A stretch of 49,354 nucleotides of DNA from an uncultured Gammaproteobacteria bacterium (GTDB taxonomy: Bacteria; Pseudomonadota; Gammaproteobacteria; Steroidobacterales; GCA-2729495), in the NCBI GenBank assembly GCA_937921935.1, contig CAKZWQ010000024.1, forward strand, positions 1-49,354, written 5' to 3'. Shown piece after piece: positions 1 to 7,013 of the stretch. Below the pieces are notes generated by a model. It was not told where the DNA came from and did no database searches. It was given only the letters and a program-made list of their open reading frames with translations. A program made the position numbers and the translations under genes. How positions within the stretch are numbered: position 1 is the stretch's first letter; every line of letters starts with the position of its first letter.

Positions 1-413
<413 letters not shown>

Positions 414-504
414 AAACTCAAGCAACTTGTATTAATGCAGTCTTAATTCGTCAAAACAAAATTCAGATCGGTTGTTCCAGTGGAGCAACCGAACCAGTTA
501 GCTT

Positions 505-622
505 TGCCTGGCGGCCATAGCGGGCGGGAACCACCCGATCCCATTCCGAACTCGGAAGTGAAAACGCCCAGCGCCGATGGTAGTGTGGGGTCTCCCCATG
601 TGAGAGTAGGTCACCGCCAGGC
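505..622 (+). rRNA. 5S ribosomal RNA
   Basis: This is a complete 5S gene. It begins TGCCTGGCGGCC and ends GCCAGGC, the two strands of helix I, with the conserved internal blocks 'ccgaactcggaagtgaaa' and 'gatggtagtgtgggg'. It lies about 90 bases after the 23S end, as in a normal rrn operon, and is followed directly by a strong terminator. Exact ends may shift by one or two bases. No tRNA is seen between 23S and 5S. Confidence 0.96.
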
Positions 623-633
623 TTCTAATACCA

Positions 634-669
634 ATGCCCCCGCCGAAGACTCGGCGGGGGCATTTTTTT
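634..669 (+). terminator. rrn operon intrinsic terminator
   Basis: A 13-bp perfect GC-rich stem (atgcccccgccga / tcggcgggggcat) with a 4-base loop runs straight into seven Ts. It sits 11 bases after the 5S gene, so it ends the rRNA transcript. The following gene is convergent. Confidence 0.92.
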
Positions 670-718
670 ATCAGCCTTTCCTTCAGCCTGTCGGCTGATC
701 AGCTACCTGCCTGGGGCT

Positions 719-2086
719 TCACACGTCTTGCAGGAGCTTGTCCCTCAAGTACTTGAAGTTCGCCCACCTCTTGAAGACCGACAGCTTGTAATCGCAGCCG
801 GGCGGCATGATGTTGCCTTCCAGGTAAACCGGGCCATCTTCCGTCAGGATTACATCCCAACTGATCTCGACATGCGCCGGCAATTTATTGTGCATGGCAA
901 TGCAGGCCTCGATCACACCGTCCATTTCCGGCACAGGCACACCGGTCAGTTTGCCGTCACTCTGCGGGCGAATCGGCTGGCCGATTGTGCCGTCTTCGTA
1001 GTTAAACAGGTAGGTATCCAGATCGAAGTAGGCGGTCGAATTTGAACCTTCCGGCGCCGGCAGGAACACAGCCGAAAGCAGCTCAGCATCGTCTTTCGCA
1101 TTGAAGGTCATCACCCGAACGCTGCTGACCGGAAACGGCTTGCGTGCGACTTCGAGCTTTTCGACCACCGCCCGCGTTCGGGAACCGCCATGGTAGGTAT
1201 CGTTGATCCACTTCTTGAGCTCCTCCGGCGTATAAGTCGATGCCTCACCAGGTTGCTTCTCCGGATCATCGCAGTGATACACGCCATTCTCTTCGTCCCA
1301 GGTCATGGTGCGCAGGTAGTTGCCGCCACCGCCGGTGGCGGGCTTGATTACGAAGGAATCGCGCGGAATTTCGCCGTTGATGCGGCCATCAGTAATCACC
1401 GTGTATTCGATCGTGGCGCGATGCCCGTCAGGCAGGTTCTCACTGAAAAAGTCATTCCAGAAGATCTTCGAGGAATGCTTAATCGCCATAATCGGATCCC
1501 AGTCCATGCGATGCTGCTTGTAACTGTGCAGCGTAAACATGGTAACCAGCATGACGTTGTAGTTGGACCAGCCCATGAACTTGAATGGTTTAAACATGGC
1601 CGGAAACTCAATCCCGATCGATTTCATAAACGGGGGCGCCACGGCAACCGCCAGCATCGACACGAACGGGGTCAGTAACATCATGAACGGCGTCAGGATA
1701 AAGAAGAGCGGTCCGGCTACCTTGCCCATCTCTTCGGTGCCCGTGCGGTAAACCAGGCTGGTATAGAACCGCCGCATACCATGGAAGGTTACGATTGGGT
1801 GCCTGAACACCAGCCCGTAATAAGCCCGCCAGACGCGGAGGGTATCCCGCCAGTAGCCCTGGTACTGCCAGTTGACCGCATCCGGCTGACCGAGGCGCGC
1901 AAAGTAATCGGGCCACACAGGCTTCCGGGATATACCTTCGCTGGACTTCGCTGTCTTTTCTGAACTTTGGCCGGTACCGTTCCCTTGCGCGGGCTCGCTC
2001 ACTTTGTTCAGGCTGGATTCTGTAATTTTTGCCGCGACCTGCTCATTGGTCGCTTCGGCCACGGGTTCCTGGGGAGATGCCTTCAT
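719..2086 (-). CDS. ATP-grasp domain membrane-associated protein (sugar-transfer-associated ATP-grasp-like)
   Basis: 455 residues. The first 60 or so are polar and low in complexity. A hydrophobic stretch near residues 125-155 probably spans or enters the membrane. The C-terminal half looks like an ATP-grasp ligase of the sugar-transfer-associated type: FVIKPATGGGG (ATP-binding lysine and glycine loop), EISWDVILTEDGPVYLEGN (acidic metal-binding end) and a closing PPGCD. Such proteins join an acid to an amine or hydroxyl using ATP, often in cell-surface polymer synthesis; the substrate cannot be told here. The start has a good ribosome site (AGAGGAAA) upstream. It stands alone, convergent with the rrn operon. 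The family call is by motif only. Confidence 0.75.
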   Translation of the reverse strand: MKASPQEPVAEATNEQVAAKITESSLNKVSEPAQGNGTGQSSEKTAKSSEGISRKPVWPDYFARLGQPDAVNWQYQGYWRDTLRVWRAYYGLVFRHPIVTFHGMRRFYTSLVYRTGTEEMGKVAGPLFFILTPFMMLLTPFVSMLAVAVAPPFMKSIGIEFPAMFKPFKFMGWSNYNVMLVTMFTLHSYKQHRMDWDPIMAIKHSSKIFWNDFFSENLPDGHRATIEYTVITDGRINGEIPRDSFVIKPATGGGGNYLRTMTWDEENGVYHCDDPEKQPGEASTYTPEELKKWINDTYHGGSRTRAVVEKLEVARKPFPVSSVRVMTFNAKDDAELLSAVFLPAPEGSNSTAYFDLDTYLFNYEDGTIGQPIRPQSDGKLTGVPVPEMDGVIEACIAMHNKLPAHVEISWDVILTEDGPVYLEGNIMPPGCDYKLSVFKRWANFKYLRDKLLQDV

Positions 2087-2417
2087 GGTTGAATTTCCTC
2101 TAATTAATTGTCAGGCGAGTTTCACCGCCCCAACGCCAATTCAGACCGAGTATTAGCCAAGCCTGACCCTGAGTTAACCCGTAGTTACCGAAGTGCCCGG
2201 GCGCCTTTGCAGCGGGCTTCCCGATAAACAACTGTACCGCTCAGCTCCGAGCAGCCGGTATCGGGAAAAAAGACTACAAAACAAAGATCTACGTTTTTCT
2301 AGCGCCTGTATAGGTACTTTCCGCGAGCCAAATAAAGCAATATCGAGTGTACACATGTGCACTTCTGTTATATAAGGTAACTGTAGTGGGGTTTCATCAG
2401 GAAGCAAGGAGTAGGTA
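2087..2417. promoter_or_regulatory. Divergent intergenic region with regulatory sites
   Basis: This 331-base gap separates the ATP-grasp gene from the first phasin-like gene. It holds a strong 18-bp palindrome at 2346-2363 (listed separately) and a -10-like TATATA at 2369-2374, placed so that the palindrome would cover the -35/spacer region. A weaker similar half-matched site (core ACA-AC-TGT) is at 2223-2240. No coding capacity is convincing. Confidence 0.5.
2346..2363. promoter_or_regulatory. Putative FabR/DesT-type operator, site 1
   Basis: The sequence AGTGTACACATGTGCACT is a palindrome of two 8-base arms around a 2-base centre; the arms AGTGTACA and AGTGCACA differ at one base. It lies 55 bases before the start of the phasin-like gene at 2418 and just ahead of a TATATA -10 candidate, a position suited to repression. 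Three further TACA-NN-TGTA sites occur in the island. The proposed binder, the FabR-like protein encoded at 4649-5272, is inference. Confidence 0.6.
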
Positions 2418-2774
2418 ATGACGACCATCGACCAGACACCTCGGAAAGACGACACAGCCCAGGGTTTCACAGGGCTTTTCAAGAGTGGAGTGCAGATGGG
2501 GCTGGGCGTAGCTGAATACATGCATCAGGCCGCCGTGGAGATTCCGTTAAACATGCTCCCGGTAATCGGCGTCTCTGATGAGCAGACCACAGCGCTGAAG
2601 GATAAGCATCGGAACCTGCTGCGCGGCATGTATGGCTCGATCGGTTCCGTCACCTCGCAATTCGTCGAAGTCGGCAAGAAACAGGCAGGATTGCTTGCTG
2701 CCGGCATTAGCAAGCTTGCAGAGGATGAACGTCCTGTCGAGAAAGTTTCGCAAGCGACAGGCCAGGAGGAATAA
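2418..2774 (+). CDS. Phasin-like protein, paralog A
   Basis: 118 residues, no signal peptide and no membrane segment; helical and amphipathic in character. Residues about 15-90 share a core with three other proteins in this island: a helix with 'AEYMHQAAVEIPLNML', then 'IGV', a lysine and 'HRNLLRGMYGSI'. Small helical proteins of this sort coat PHA granules (phasins). That role is inferred from the nearby PHA-system family gene (7014) and from the H1-like tail of paralog D, not from a direct family match. The ATG follows AAGGAGTAGGTA, a strong ribosome site. It carries its own operator (2346-2363). Confidence 0.7.
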   Translation: MTTIDQTPRKDDTAQGFTGLFKSGVQMGLGVAEYMHQAAVEIPLNMLPVIGVSDEQTTALKDKHRNLLRGMYGSIGSVTSQFVEVGKKQAGLLAAGISKLAEDERPVEKVSQATGQEE

Positions 2775-2841
2775 CGGGCGCTTCTGCACCAGGCCTTTTG
2801 CCCGGGGAGTATGAGCAGGTACCGTGCCTTTTGGGTATACG

Positions 2842-2869
2842 GCCACACGGGGGCTTGGCCCCGTGTGGC
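2842..2869 (+). terminator. Strong hairpin between paralog A and the membrane protein gene
   Basis: The 11-bp perfect inverted repeat gccacacgggg / ccccgtgtggc has a 6-base loop and lies 67 bases past the stop of paralog A. There is no T-run after it, so it may be a weak terminator, a transcript stabiliser or an attenuator rather than a complete stop. Confidence 0.4.
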
Positions 2870-2935
2870 TGTCGGTGAGACACGACATGAGGCGACAGGT
2901 CGTGCCGGATACAGAGTGAGGTAGTTCTTATTCGA

Positions 2936-3706
2936 GTGCCGAAACAAATATTGTGTGACGTCGAGATTCGCTGGCCTGAGGCCCTGTGGGTGCTTGGCGC
3001 ACACGCCTATGCGCTTCTGGTCCCACTGGCGATGTTAGTCGCGGTCAATGTCTACTGGGACTATCTGTACGCCACCACCTACAACCCCTTTCTGTTCTAC
3101 ATCGCAGGCGCGCTGCTCTGCCTGGGCAGCGCTTTCGAGGTTGCCCAGAATGCGATCGACCGCTGGTATCTCACGGCGGATTCCCCGAGTGCAAACGGCA
3201 TGGGGTTCAGTGACTTTCTCTTTTATTGGTTCGTGACTGCCGGCCAGGCGGTTTGTGCTATCGCCATCGGCGGTGATGCCCCCTGGGTTGTCTTGATCGC
3301 GCTGGGGGCGGTGCTTATCTATCCGGTCTGCTATCTGTCCCAGGTCGCACATTTTGCGCCGCTGGGCATCGCGAACTTCCTCGCCGTCTACCTGGCTTAC
3401 CAGGCCTTCGGCGATCCGATCATTTTTCTTCAGCTCTTGTTAGCGGCAGTCACGCTGTACTTTTTCGAGGCCTTGCTAAGAACCGGTGCCCAGGTCATGC
3501 ACGGTTTCACGACCTTGACGGCCTCCTCGGGGGTCTGGTTCTTTGTCTGCGCGCTGAGTAACGGCGCCGCCGGAATGACGAATAGCTGGATTTTCTCAGC
3601 CTCGATCGCACTCGTGACTGTGGTAGCGGGAATCGCCCTGTGGCCTGCATTAGTCAGGCTTCCGGCGAGTCCGCGAATCATCCGCCAACAAGCTGTCGGC
3701 GCATGA
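2936..3706 (+). CDS. Polytopic membrane protein of unknown function
   Basis: 256 residues with about eight hydrophobic segments, roughly at residues 17-45, 52-70, 90-112, 118-140, 140-160, 160-180, 198-212 and 218-240. Polar or charged residues inside or next to the segments (FEVAQNAIDRW, SQVAHFAPLG, FFEALLRTGAQVMHG) may form a functional site. I do not recognise the family. The start used is GTG; a GAGG ribosome site lies rather far upstream (about 15 bases), so the start is uncertain. It lies between phasin-like paralogs and shares their strand with paralog A and the 84-residue protein gene 66 bases downstream, which suggests a link to the same process. Confidence 0.75.
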   Translation: MPKQILCDVEIRWPEALWVLGAHAYALLVPLAMLVAVNVYWDYLYATTYNPFLFYIAGALLCLGSAFEVAQNAIDRWYLTADSPSANGMGFSDFLFYWFVTAGQAVCAIAIGGDAPWVVLIALGAVLIYPVCYLSQVAHFAPLGIANFLAVYLAYQAFGDPIIFLQLLLAAVTLYFFEALLRTGAQVMHGFTTLTASSGVWFFVCALSNGAAGMTNSWIFSASIALVTVVAGIALWPALVRLPASPRIIRQQAVGA

Positions 3707-3772
3707 GGAGAGTCAGCACTGGCAAGCCCAGAGGATTGCTAATTTTTGTTTTCAGTGGAAGAGGAGAGTTCA

Positions 3773-4027
3773 ATGGCCAAGCTAAACTTTAAGGAAAATG
3801 CGGAAGCGATTTTCGACAAGAGTGTTTCGGCGACACCTTTGCCCTTTCGAAGCAACACGAAGAACGGCCTCACCAAACTGCTGATAGAGCAGTTTGGTGA
3901 AAAGGGCGAAATTACGGAGGAGCGGATAGTTCAGGTTATCAAGGAGAACACGCCGAAATTATTTCTTGGACGCGGCATGGATGCAATCAAGCCATTGCTT
4001 AGCGATCCATCGCTGGCCGACATTTGA
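3773..4027 (+). CDS. Small conserved-looking soluble protein, 84 residues, unknown
   Basis: I start this gene at ATG 3773 because GAGGAGAG stands just upstream; an open frame continues nine codons further 5'. It is a soluble, charged protein with no signal. The middle reads LPFRSNTKNGLTKLL...GEITEERIVQVIKENTP, with a spacing faintly like the small PCP_red-type helical domain (PF-R, then G, then IT-E). That resemblance is weak and I would not assign it. The end 'SLADI' runs into a convergent pair with paralog B. Its position inside the phasin-like island is the only functional clue. Confidence 0.65.
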   Translation: MAKLNFKENAEAIFDKSVSATPLPFRSNTKNGLTKLLIEQFGEKGEITEERIVQVIKENTPKLFLGRGMDAIKPLLSDPSLADI

Positions 4028-4068
4028 CTATTGTGAGGGCCCTCCCTGGCCTCCTTCCCGGCCCAGAC

Positions 4069-4371
4069 TTACTTCGATTTGTCGGGCCCGTCTTCACTGT
4101 CTGGGCCAAAGGGTCCGAACTGGTGGGCAACAGAATTAATGGCGCTATAGAGGTCAACAATCATATGTTGGCTCTTGTCCCGGATCATGTCGATTTTGTC
4201 CTGGGGTGCGCCCATTCCTTCCAGCATATTCAGCGGAATCTCAAAAGCCCGCTTGTGGATATCTTCCGCCGCGCTAATGCCAGACTTGAAAGCATGTTCG
4301 AGAAATCCATGGGATTCACCAGCAGGGTTGGTGTCGGCCTGGCCGGCGCTTTTAGATTCTTTTGAACTCAT
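4069..4371 (-). CDS. Phasin-like protein, paralog B
   Basis: 100 residues. It has a polar N-terminal 20, then the island's shared core: FLEHAFKSGISAAEDIHKRA, FEIPLNML, 'GMGAP', a lysine and 'YSAINSVAHQF'. The match to paralog A in the 'EIPLNML' segment is exact. There is no membrane segment or signal. The C-terminus is short, acidic and proline-rich (GPFGPDSEDGPDKSK), unlike the basic tails of C and D. The ribosome site AGGAGAC precedes the ATG. It is transcribed away from the FabR-like regulator, and the spacer holds an element shared with paralog D (4449-4469). Confidence 0.7.
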   Translation of the reverse strand: MSSKESKSAGQADTNPAGESHGFLEHAFKSGISAAEDIHKRAFEIPLNMLEGMGAPQDKIDMIRDKSQHMIVDLYSAINSVAHQFGPFGPDSEDGPDKSK

Positions 4372-4448
4372 ATCTGTCTCCTGTCTATCAGGGATGTGAT
4401 GCCCTATTTCTTGGGCGCCGGAGCAGTAAATACCCCAATTGGCTGCGT

Positions 4449-4469
4449 GTGTATACTGAATTGTACGTA
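4449..4469 (-). promoter_or_regulatory. Shared upstream element of paralogs B and D (copy 1)
   Basis: Read on the minus strand this is TACGTA-N5-CAGTATACAC. The same pattern with the same 5-base gap occurs at 6621-6641 upstream of paralog D, also on the minus strand. Here it ends 78 bases before the start codon of paralog B. It could be a promoter core (TATACA as -10) or an activator site; no good -35 box is visible at either copy. Confidence 0.45.
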
Positions 4470-4580
4470 GGCGACCTTGAGGAGCACGAGTCCCGGTCGC
4501 ATGGAACAGATTGTTCTGCCCCCTGTTTTTTGGCTATGGCACCGCTACTGCTCCGCGCGGCGCCGGGCGCCTTGGAAATT

Positions 4581-4598
4581 GGCGTACAACTGTATATG
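4581..4598. promoter_or_regulatory. Putative FabR/DesT-type operator, site 2 (autoregulatory)
   Basis: GGCGTACAACTGTATATG has the core TACA-AC-TGTA found at the other sites. It lies 51 bases before the TTG start of the FabR-like gene, as expected if the regulator controls its own operon. The outer arms are less symmetric than at site 1. The binder is inferred. Confidence 0.55.
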
Positions 4599-4648
4599 GA
4601 GACCTGTTCGACGCAAGCGCAGCGTTCACGGAGCAACAAGGGGACAAA

Positions 4649-5272
4649 TTGGCGGTCAGAGCGGAAAAAAAGGCAAGAACGCGCAACCGGCTAATTGACT
4701 CGGCCCTCGCGATCATAGGCGTTGGCGCGAATTTTGCGTCTATCAGCCTGCGGGAGGTTGCCAAGACAGCCGGCGTCGTACCGACGTCTTTCTATCGCCA
4801 CTTCGGTGATATGGAGGAACTCGGGCTGGCCATCGTCGATGAGCTCGGTCTCAATCTGCGCCGGCTCATGCGCGGCTCCTTCGACGCCAAGGAGTCGCTG
4901 GATGACATCATCCAACACTGCACGGAAGCCTATTTTGACTATGTTCAGGACAATGCAAATCTGTTGCAGTTCGTGAACCAGTCCCGGACGGGCGGCACCG
5001 AAGCCTTGCAGAATGCGATTCGCAACGAATTGCAGTTCTTGAGCGGCCGTATTGCAATTGAATTGAGCGTTCTATTGCCCGAATCGAATGCCCAGGATCG
5101 AGATATCATCGGCCGACTGGTCGTGTCTACTCTGATGGAGAATACGACTAATTTGCTTGCCATTCCGAGTGAGAGCAGCTCCCTTCGTGAGGAATTAAAG
5201 CAGTGCACAGTAGACCAGATTCACATCATCATGTTGGGCGCAAAGCAATGGCGATCCGGTCAGGAATCCTGA
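4649..5272 (+). CDS. TetR-family transcriptional regulator, FabR-like
   Basis: 207 residues from a TTG start. FabR-family proteins begin 'M-G-V-R-A-x-x-K', and here 'AVRAEKKARTRNR' follows directly after the TTG; AAGGGG stands 5 bases upstream. An open frame runs further 5' to 4511 but that extension is unlike the family. The N-terminal helix-turn-helix contains FASISLREVAKTAGVVPTSF then YRHFGDMEELGLAIVDELG, strikingly like E. coli FabR, which senses acyl thioesters and represses unsaturated fatty acid genes. The C-terminal ligand domain is divergent. It is followed after 10 bases by phasin-like paralog C, so the two are an operon. It probably regulates the island through the TACA-NN-TGTA sites (inference). 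Confidence 0.88.
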   Translation: MAVRAEKKARTRNRLIDSALAIIGVGANFASISLREVAKTAGVVPTSFYRHFGDMEELGLAIVDELGLNLRRLMRGSFDAKESLDDIIQHCTEAYFDYVQDNANLLQFVNQSRTGGTEALQNAIRNELQFLSGRIAIELSVLLPESNAQDRDIIGRLVVSTLMENTTNLLAIPSESSSLREELKQCTVDQIHIIMLGAKQWRSGQES

Positions 5273-5282
5273 GGGCGCTTAC

Positions 5283-5717
5283 ATGAGCTTCGCTGGCAAA
5301 GCCGGGAAGTTTAATGATCTCGTGCAGGCATCATTTCGCAATGCGATGGATGCTGTAGAGAGCCTTCACCAGGCGACCGCCGAAATACCCCTCGATGTAC
5401 TGAAAGAATTAGGCTACCCGGATGACAAGGCCGAAACCTTAAAGGAGTCTCATCGCCGGATTCTCAGGATTGTTTACGGTGGTATCTGCAGTGCGCAGGA
5501 GGATCTTGGCGATTTGGTGGTGAAACAGTTCGGAGAACTCGGCCAGTTCGCAAGCGGGCTTGCCGAATCCGGGCCGACTTCAACTACCGGCGTGCAAAGG
5601 AGCAAAGCAAGCAGGAAGACTCCCCTTGCGAAGAGCAGCAAACCGGCCATACAAGCTGCGCCGGGAAGCAGTGCCCAAGCCGCCAAAGCCCCAAAGCACG
5701 CCAAAGCTGCCGGCTGA
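5283..5717 (+). CDS. Phasin-like protein, paralog C, with basic Ala/Lys/Pro tail
   Basis: 144 residues. The core (about 10-95) has AMDAVESLHQATAEIPLDVL, 'ELGYPDDKAETLKESHRRIL', 'VYGGI' and a helical 'EDLGDLVVKQFGEL'. This is the longest and cleanest copy of the shared fold. From about residue 105 it turns into a Ser/Lys/Ala/Pro-rich tail (SKASRKTPLAKSSKPA...), a shorter version of the tail in paralog D. It is cotranscribed with the FabR-like regulator 10 bases upstream and ends at a strong terminator. It probably acts as a granule-coat or granule-positioning protein (inference from core, tail and neighbours). Confidence 0.72.
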   Translation: MSFAGKAGKFNDLVQASFRNAMDAVESLHQATAEIPLDVLKELGYPDDKAETLKESHRRILRIVYGGICSAQEDLGDLVVKQFGELGQFASGLAESGPTSTTGVQRSKASRKTPLAKSSKPAIQAAPGSSAQAAKAPKHAKAAG

Positions 5718-5780
5718 TGTACCACATCGCGCTAGTCAGTCAAAAGCTGGGCCAGCCAGGCTCTCCTTAACCCTATGACA

Positions 5781-5811
5781 AGAAAGAGCAGGCCAGCGGC
5801 CTGCTCTTTCT
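5781..5811 (+). terminator. Intrinsic terminator after the regulator-paralog C operon
   Basis: A 14-bp perfect stem (agaaagagcaggcc / ggcctgctctttct) has a 3-base loop. The A-rich left arm and T-rich right arm make it usable in both directions, which suits its place between convergent genes (paralog C and paralog D). Confidence 0.8.
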
Positions 5812-5879
5812 GACTTCCTGCTGGTGCCAGGCTGGGCTTCTGCTGCCGATAAGCTGTCCGCCGTCCTGCCCGTGCTGCG

Positions 5880-6506
5880 CTATACAGACCTGAGCTGAAC
5901 CTTCGGACCCTGCGTGGCTCGACCTGTACCCGCCACCGCGGATTTCGCCGCCTTTGCGGAAGCAGCCGAAGTCTTGGCTGCGGTCTTTGTTACTCCGATC
6001 GGTACGGCTTTCCGTGCCGCAGCTTTAGCCTTGGCTTTGGCCTTTGGCGCCGCAGCTTTAGGTTTGGACTTGGACTTGGCCTTGGGCGCCGCCGCTTTAG
6101 GCTTGGCTTTGGCTTTGGCCTTGGGTGCTGCAGCTTTAGCCTTGGCCTTGGCTTTGGGCGCCGCAGCTTTAGGTTTGGACTTGGCCTGTTTGGCTTCCGA
6201 TCCCGCAGCCTCCTGCAGCTTGTCTACCAGGCTGCCCATGAGCCTTCCGGGTGCACCAGCGGCATCGCCGAACTTCACCGTGAAGCCGTCGAGTTTTTTA
6301 TACATGCCTCCGATGAACCTGCGGTTCAGGTCCTTGGCCGACTGCATCTTGTCCGGCGCCATGCCGATATCCTCAAAGAAAGTCAGCGGGATATCGACAA
6401 CTGAGATCTGCGCTTTCTCGGCAGCCCGCAGAAACCCGATCGATTCAATCGCCGGTTTCCTGGCTTTATCAGCCGTTCTCGCTGTTGTCTGATCTTTGCT
6501 TGTCAT
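5880..6506 (-). CDS. Phasin-like protein, paralog D, with histone-H1-like KPAA repeat tail
   Basis: 208 residues from ATG 6506, chosen because GGAGGG precedes it; an open frame extends 16 codons upstream without a ribosome site. Residues about 20-95 carry the shared core in a diverged form (FLRAAEKAQISVVDIPLTFF, 'DIGMAPDKMQ', 'FIGGMYKKLDGF'). Residues 109-167 are a Lys/Ala/Pro repeat built on 'PKAAAPKAKAKA', followed by a further K/A/S-rich end. The tail would be highly basic and could bind DNA, as the H1-like tail of the Pseudomonas PHA-granule protein PhaF does. By that analogy it may tie granules to the nucleoid. An operator (6612-6629) and the shared element (6621-6641) lie upstream. Confidence 0.78.
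   Translation of the reverse strand: MTSKDQTTARTADKARKPAIESIGFLRAAEKAQISVVDIPLTFFEDIGMAPDKMQSAKDLNRRFIGGMYKKLDGFTVKFGDAAGAPGRLMGSLVDKLQEAAGSEAKQAKSKPKAAAPKAKAKAKAAAPKAKAKAKPKAAAPKAKSKSKPKAAAPKAKAKAKAAARKAVPIGVTKTAAKTSAASAKAAKSAVAGTGRATQGPKVQLRSV
6006..6182 (-). repeat. In-gene tandem repeats coding for the K/A/P tail
   Basis: About five imperfect copies of a unit reading (plus strand) 'ggcgccgcagctttagg' followed by tandem 'ttggcc/ttggac/ttggct' hexamers. They encode AAAPKAKAKAK-type peptide units in paralog D. Such arrays often change copy number by slippage or recombination. Confidence 0.8.
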
Positions 6507-6611
6507 GCTATTGCCCTCCGCGCGTGAAACGGTTTGCCAACTCTGTGCCAACAATCTTCACTGAATCGGCAACCTCCTGGTCTGTCGCCAGAATCCATTT
6601 ATACCCTAGCG

Positions 6612-6629
6612 GGTGTACAAGTGTATACT
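6612..6629. promoter_or_regulatory. Putative FabR/DesT-type operator, site 3
   Basis: GGTGTACAAGTGTATACT has the core TACA-AG-TGTA, with outer arms GGTGTACA and AGTATACA that differ at two bases. It overlaps the B/D shared element by nine bases, so binding here would compete with whatever uses that element. It lies 105 bases upstream of paralog D. Confidence 0.58.
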
Positions 6630-6641
6630 GATATATACGTA
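6621..6641 (-). promoter_or_regulatory. Shared upstream element of paralogs B and D (copy 2)
   Basis: On the minus strand this is TACGTA-N5-CAGTATACAC, the same as 4449-4469 outside the 5-base gap. It ends 115 bases before the start codon of paralog D and overlaps operator site 3. Confidence 0.45.
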
Positions 6642-6722
6642 TTCGGCAGCCATAAGCACCCTCGCTATGATTATTAATGCTTTTAAAACAACAAGTTGAC
6701 AACTTCTTGCCATTTTTTTCGT

Positions 6723-6740
6723 GAAGTACAAATGTACGCC
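6723..6740. promoter_or_regulatory. Putative FabR/DesT-type operator, site 4
   Basis: GAAGTACAAATGTACGCC has the perfectly symmetric core GTACA-AA-TGTAC and an outer arm GGCGTACA (reverse strand) identical to the left arm of site 2. It lies 273 bases before the PHA-system gene and 217 bases upstream of paralog D, so its target is not settled. Confidence 0.5.
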
Positions 6741-7013
6741 GGAAAACAGAATTCGGACTGTCGGCCAGCCTGGCCAGGCGCGATCGAACTCGCTGCTTCA
6801 ATTTCCTTCGATAGGCTGGCTGACGCGGGCCATCTCAGGTTCCTGCTGTGGCTCCTGGCCTTGAGATCAGCCCTGGTCTACGCAGCCGGTCTGTGAGGTA
6901 TTTTCTGGACTGGAAAGGCTTCGCCAACAGGCTGCCGTCCGTACTTTCCACGGCATGGCCCCGTGCGCTACTGCTCTAGAATCTGGAGTCGCGAAGCTTG
7001 GACCCACGAAAGC

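Larger units (their letters stand above)
6507..7013. other. Long non-coding regulatory gap between paralog D and the PHA-system gene
   Basis: 507 bases with divergent genes at the two ends. It contains two TACA-NN-TGTA palindromes (6612-6629 and 6723-6740), the B/D shared element (6621-6641) and an AT-rich stretch at 6660-6722 suited to promoters. Short open frames here (for example 6696-6896) have no ribosome site or recognisable protein character and I do not call them. Confidence 0.5.

Noticed and set aside
480-698. Open frame across the 5S gene and terminator
   Set aside because: It covers the 5S rRNA, whose sequence is unmistakable; the peptide is meaningless.
4511-4648. 46-residue N-terminal extension of the FabR-like regulator
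   Set aside because: Family proteins begin at the 'VRA' segment. The extension has no similarity to it and includes the putative operator, and a ribosome site favours the TTG at 4649.
6696-6896. 66-codon open frame in the paralog D/PHA-system gap
   Set aside because: No ribosome site, no typical protein composition, and it overlaps operator site 4.
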